Shown here: positions 61,426 through 64,000 of the stretch, piece by piece | How the letters are laid out: each line of letters starts with the position of its first letter | Numbering within the stretch: position 1 is the stretch's first letter | Assembly: GCF_002277815.1 (NCBI RefSeq) | Contig: NZ_NKJI01000005.1 | Location: 372,001 to 436,000 of the forward strand | Origin: Pseudomonas sp. ERMR1:02 | GTDB lineage: Bacteria; Pseudomonadota; Gammaproteobacteria; Pseudomonadales; Pseudomonadaceae | Direction: 5' to 3' | Length of the DNA stretch: 64,000 nt | The notes under the pieces: generated by a model | The model's database searches: none | Seen by the model: only the letters and a program-made list of their open reading frames with translations | Told to the model about the DNA's origin: nothing | Made by a program: the position numbers and the translations under genes

Positions 61426-61454
61426 TTGCACCTCCGCAGTCCCTTCTCTACAAT
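61426..61454 (+). promoter_or_regulatory. Promoter of the rpsF-rpsR-rplI operon
   Basis: TTGCAC, a 17-nt spacer, then TACAAT, about 110 bp before rpsF. Close to the sigma-70 consensus. The leader downstream contains a ccgcttttgagcgg hairpin (61540-61553) where S6:S18 autoregulatory leaders occur in other bacteria; that role is a guess. Confidence 0.8.
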
Positions 61455-61572
61455 TGCGCCCCTTGCTGTGACGGCAGGCACGCATGTGCCTTACCCACGC
61501 AAGTCCATAAGTGTCATTCACTCCTTGTCTGACCGCTTTTGAGCGGCAGGCTACAACCCGTAAGGAGCATTC

Positions 61573-61995
61573 ATGCGTCATTACGAAATCATCTTTTTGG
61601 TCCACCCGGATCAAAGCGAGCAAGTCGGCGGCATGGTTGAGCGTTACACCAAGCTGATCGAAGAAGACGGCGGCAAAATCCACCGTCTGGAAGATTGGGG
61701 CCGTCGTCAATTGGCCTACGCAATCAACAATGTTCACAAGGCTCACTATGTGATGCTGAACGTTGAATGCACTGGCAAGGCCCTGGCCGAGCTGGAAGAC
61801 AACTTCCGCTACAACGATGCAGTGATCCGTAACCTGGTCATCCGTCGCGAAGAAGCCGTTACCGGCCAATCCGAGATGCTCAAGGCTGAAGAAAACCGCA
61901 GTGAGCGCCGTGAGCGTCGCGACCGTCCTGAGCACTCCGACGCTGAAGGCGTTGACAGTGATGACAGCGACAACAGCGATAACGCTGACGAGTAA
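61573..61995 (+). CDS. rpsF: 30S ribosomal protein S6
   Basis: A 140-aa S6 that binds 16S rRNA as a dimer with S18. Full S6 fold from [17 protein letters not shown] to [20 protein letters not shown], then a charged RRERRDR segment and an acidic tail [13 protein letters not shown], typical of Pseudomonas; a glutamate tail of this kind is extended by RimK in some pseudomonads. ATG behind cgtaaggagcattc. Confidence 0.98.
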   Translation: MRHYEIIFLVHPDQSEQVGGMVERYTKLIEEDGGKIHRLEDWGRRQLAYAINNVHKAHYVMLNVECTGKALAELEDNFRYNDAVIRNLVIRREEAVTGQSEMLKAEENRSERRERRDRPEHSDAEGVDSDDSDNSDNADE

Positions 61996-62023
61996 TCCAC
62001 GGACCTTTTAAGGAGCCTATCAA

Positions 62024-62254
62024 ATGGCACGTTTCTTCCGTCGTCGTAAATTCTGCCGCTTCACCGCTGAAGACGTGAAAGAGATCGATTACAAAGATCT
62101 CAACACTCTGAAAGCTTATGTATCCGAGACCGGCAAAATCGTTCCAAGCCGCATCACCGGTACCAAAGCTCGTTATCAGCGTCAGCTGGCCACCGCTATC
62201 AAGCGCGCCCGCTTCCTGGCCCTGCTGGCCTACACCGACAGCCACGGCCGCTGA
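62024..62254 (+). CDS. rpsR: 30S ribosomal protein S18
   Basis: A 76-aa S18, partner of S6 on the platform of the 30S subunit. It shows [22 protein letters not shown] and the conserved [30 protein letters not shown] block. A strong ribosome-binding site (taaggagcctatcaaatg) lies before the start. Second gene of the rpsF operon. Confidence 0.98.
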
Positions 62255-62290
62255 GACCGGGCAGTCGACACGTAGCAAAGGATTGAATGT

Positions 62291-63184
62291 ATGCGTGCCT
62301 TAGCTGAGTTCATCATGCGGGGCCGTATGCAGGCCACTCTGGTAGTGGCTGGATGCGCGGCATTGCCGCTGTTGTATTGGTTGGGTGCTGCCGCCGGATG
62401 CCTTGTGCTCCTGCGGCGCGGATTGAAGGACGCCTTGGGCGTTCTTGCTCTGGGACTGCTGCCGGCGTTGATCTGGTGGCTTTACTCCGACGACCCACGG
62501 GCACTTCTGGTGCTGCTGGGGTCTGCGAGCCTTGCGCTGGTTTTGCGCGCAAGCGAGTCCTGGAACCGCGTGCTGCTGGTCAGCATAGCGATGGGAGTGG
62601 TGTTTTCAGTGGTGCTGGGGACGGCTTTTGGTCCTCAGATCGAGATGCTGGCGCAGGCTTTGATCAAAGTCATGCCGTCGCTACTCGGTGAGGTCTACCA
62701 GAAGATGTCGGTAGACGAGCAAGCGCGTTTCGCGTCCCTGATTGCACCGATCCTGACCGGCCTGATTGCGGCCTTGTTGCAAATCGTCAGTGTGCTGAGC
62801 CTGATTGTCGGGCGCTACTGGCAGGCGTTGTTGTACAACCCCGGTGGTTTCGGTCGCGAGTTTCGCGCCGTCCGAATCCCGCTGGGGCCCGCGATGTTGC
62901 TGCTGGCGGGCATGGTTGTGACACCGAACTTCGGTGTCCAGATGTCCATGCTTGTGCCGTTGTGCAGCGTACCGCTGGTTTTCGCCGGGCTGGCCCTGAT
63001 TCACGGGCTGGTGGCGCAAAAGCGACTGGCCAGGTTCTGGCTGGTGGGGTTGTACGTCACGCTGTTGCTGTTTATGCAGCTGATCTATCCGTTGCTGGTG
63101 GTCTTGGCCATCGTCGACAGCCTGATTGATTTTCGCGGTCGTCTGGCGCCGAAAGACGCCGATAACGCGAACGGTGAAGGTTAA
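62291..63184 (+). CDS. DUF2232 inner-membrane protein
   Basis: A 297-aa polytopic membrane protein with about eight helices. It occupies the PA4933 position between rpsR and rplI in pseudomonads and resembles the DUF2232/YybS family. Hydrophobic blocks include LVVAGCAALPLLYWLGAAAGCLVLL and LIAPILTGLIAALLQIVSVLSLIVG, and the end LLFMQLIYPLLVVLAIVDSLIDFR is strongly conserved. The function is unknown. Its insertion in a ribosomal protein operon suggests growth-linked expression. Confidence 0.88.
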   Translation: MRALAEFIMRGRMQATLVVAGCAALPLLYWLGAAAGCLVLLRRGLKDALGVLALGLLPALIWWLYSDDPRALLVLLGSASLALVLRASESWNRVLLVSIAMGVVFSVVLGTAFGPQIEMLAQALIKVMPSLLGEVYQKMSVDEQARFASLIAPILTGLIAALLQIVSVLSLIVGRYWQALLYNPGGFGREFRAVRIPLGPAMLLLAGMVVTPNFGVQMSMLVPLCSVPLVFAGLALIHGLVAQKRLARFWLVGLYVTLLLFMQLIYPLLVVLAIVDSLIDFRGRLAPKDADNANGEG

Positions 63185-63203
63185 AAGTTAAGAGGATTTT
63201 CAC

Positions 63204-63650
63204 ATGCAACTGATCCTTCTGGAAAAAGTCACCAACCTGGGCAACCTGGGTGACAAAGTGAACGTTAAGGCTGGTTACGGTCGTAACTACCTGCTGCCTT
63301 ACGGCAAAGCTACCGCTGCGACCCCAGCCAACCTGGCTGCGTTCGAAGAGCGTCGCGCTGAGCTGGAAAAAGCTGCAGCAGACCGTAAATCGTCGGCTGA
63401 AAGCCGCGCTGCCCAACTGGCTGAGCTGGAAGTGACTATCACTGCCACCGCTGGTGACGAAGGCAAGCTGTTCGGTTCGATCGGCACCCACGACATCGCT
63501 GATGCACTGACCGCCTCTGGCGTTGAAGTTGCAAAAAGCGAAGTTCGTCTGCCGAACGGCACCATCCGCAACGTAGGTGAATTCGACGTAGCCGTGCACC
63601 TGCACGCCGAAGTTGAAGCCACCGTACGCGTTGTCGTGGTAGCAGCTTAA
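63204..63650 (+). CDS. rplI: 50S ribosomal protein L9
   Basis: A 148-aa L9 with the N-terminal 23S-binding domain ([36 protein letters not shown]), a long central helix rich in Ala/Glu/Lys, and a C-terminal domain with [16 protein letters not shown] and [15 protein letters not shown] ribosome-binding site (taagaggattttcac) precedes it. Last gene of the ribosomal operon before a hairpin terminator. Confidence 0.98.
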   Translation: MQLILLEKVTNLGNLGDKVNVKAGYGRNYLLPYGKATAATPANLAAFEERRAELEKAAADRKSSAESRAAQLAELEVTITATAGDEGKLFGSIGTHDIADALTASGVEVAKSEVRLPNGTIRNVGEFDVAVHLHAEVEATVRVVVVAA

Positions 63651-63695
63651 GCAGTACTTGTCGGCTGGCACCCTCGGGTGCTTGCCGGTAACATC

Positions 63696-63733
63696 GGGCA
63701 CGATCCTGTTTACAGGTCGTGCCCTTTGTCTTT
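63696..63733 (+). terminator. Terminator between rplI and dnaB
   Basis: gggcacgatcctg and caggtcgtgccc form a long stem with one mismatch, followed by tttgtcttt. Confidence 0.8.
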
Positions 63734-63782
63734 CTGGTAACTCCCGTTTTCAACCCTGCTTTTCCTAAACAACCAAGTGGCC

Positions 63783-64000
63783 ATGAACGAAATCTCCGCT
63801 CCCGAGCAATACGATCTGCAAACCGCCGCGCTGAAGGTGCCGCCGCATTCCATCGAAGCCGAACAGGCTGTACTCGGTGGTCTGATGCTGGACAACAACG
63901 CCTGGGAGCGCGTGCTCGATCAAGTCTCCGACGGCGATTTCTATCGACATGACCACCGTCTGATTTTCCGCGCGATCGCCAAGCTGGCCGATCAGAACAT
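63783..64000 (+). CDS. dnaB: Replicative DNA helicase DnaB (partial, cut by window end)
   Basis: The first 72 codons or so of the hexameric replication-fork helicase. The N-terminal domain is recognisable from LKVPPHSIEAEQAVLGGLMLDNNAWERVLDQV and FYRHDHRLIFRAI, which pack against DnaG and DnaC-type partners. The ATPase core lies beyond the window. ATG 63783 follows aaccaagtggcc. Matches PA4931 in order. Confidence 0.96.
   Translation, partial: MNEISAPEQYDLQTAALKVPPHSIEAEQAVLGGLMLDNNAWERVLDQVSDGDFYRHDHRLIFRAIAKLADQN

Overview
The window is a stretch of Pseudomonas chromosome, most likely from the P. fluorescens group. This rests on gene order, which follows the P. aeruginosa block PA5001 to PA4931 almost gene for gene (from memory of that map), on high-GC codon usage, and on many fluorescens-type REP/REPIN palindromes between genes. 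Nearly everything is conserved core genome. I see no prophage, transposase, CRISPR array, defence cassette or secondary-metabolite cluster.

Layout. 0-7.5 kb: LPS core and lipid A export (Ssg-like and WapR-like glycosyltransferases, an antisense Ttg8-like kinase gene, waaL, msbA, hldE). 7.5-13.5 kb: a Pseudomonas hypothetical, an aldo/keto reductase and FAD oxidoreductase pair, an EmrE-type SMR pump, a LysR regulator and waaA. 13.6-18.8 kb: a TolC-family channel, then a TPP riboswitch, thiC and a CytX-like permease. 18.8-28.3 kb: RsiV-like lipoprotein, nudF, DUF1249, cpdA, yqiA, parE, phytase-like esterase, retropepsin-like protease, parC. 28.4-35.7 kb: pqiC, a HAMP membrane protein, serB, psd, rhdA and an HDOD protein. 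35.8-43 kb: motAB behind a FliA-type promoter, rsgA, orn, a TRIC-family protein, queG, nnr. 43-51.6 kb: the tsaE-amiB-mutL-miaA-hfq-hflX-hflK-hflC superoperon. 51.9-56.5 kb: hisZ, purA and a chemoreceptor. 56.6-57.8 kb: a chimeric ABC-transporter remnant, a 95-bp inverted-repeat element and two tandem tRNA-Leu(CAG) genes. 57.9-64 kb: rnr-rlmB, then rpsF-rpsR-DUF2232-rplI and the start of dnaB.

The strongest unexpected signal is 13 reading-frame breaks in 11 loci (ttg8-like, waaL, thiC, cytX twice, nudF, cpdA twice, parE, the retropepsin gene, mutL, the chemoreceptor and the fbp remnant). Each is restored by adding exactly one base, usually to a homopolymer run. Because parE is normally essential, the simplest reading is residual -1 indel error in the assembly. 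One of the broken genes is mutL, whose real loss would itself cause homopolymer slippage, so a true mutator strain is a less likely but testable alternative. The most unusual real structure is at 56.6-57.7 kb: an fbpA/fbpB-like fusion remnant that stops at a short MITE-like palindromic element beside duplicated, self-contained tRNA-Leu units.
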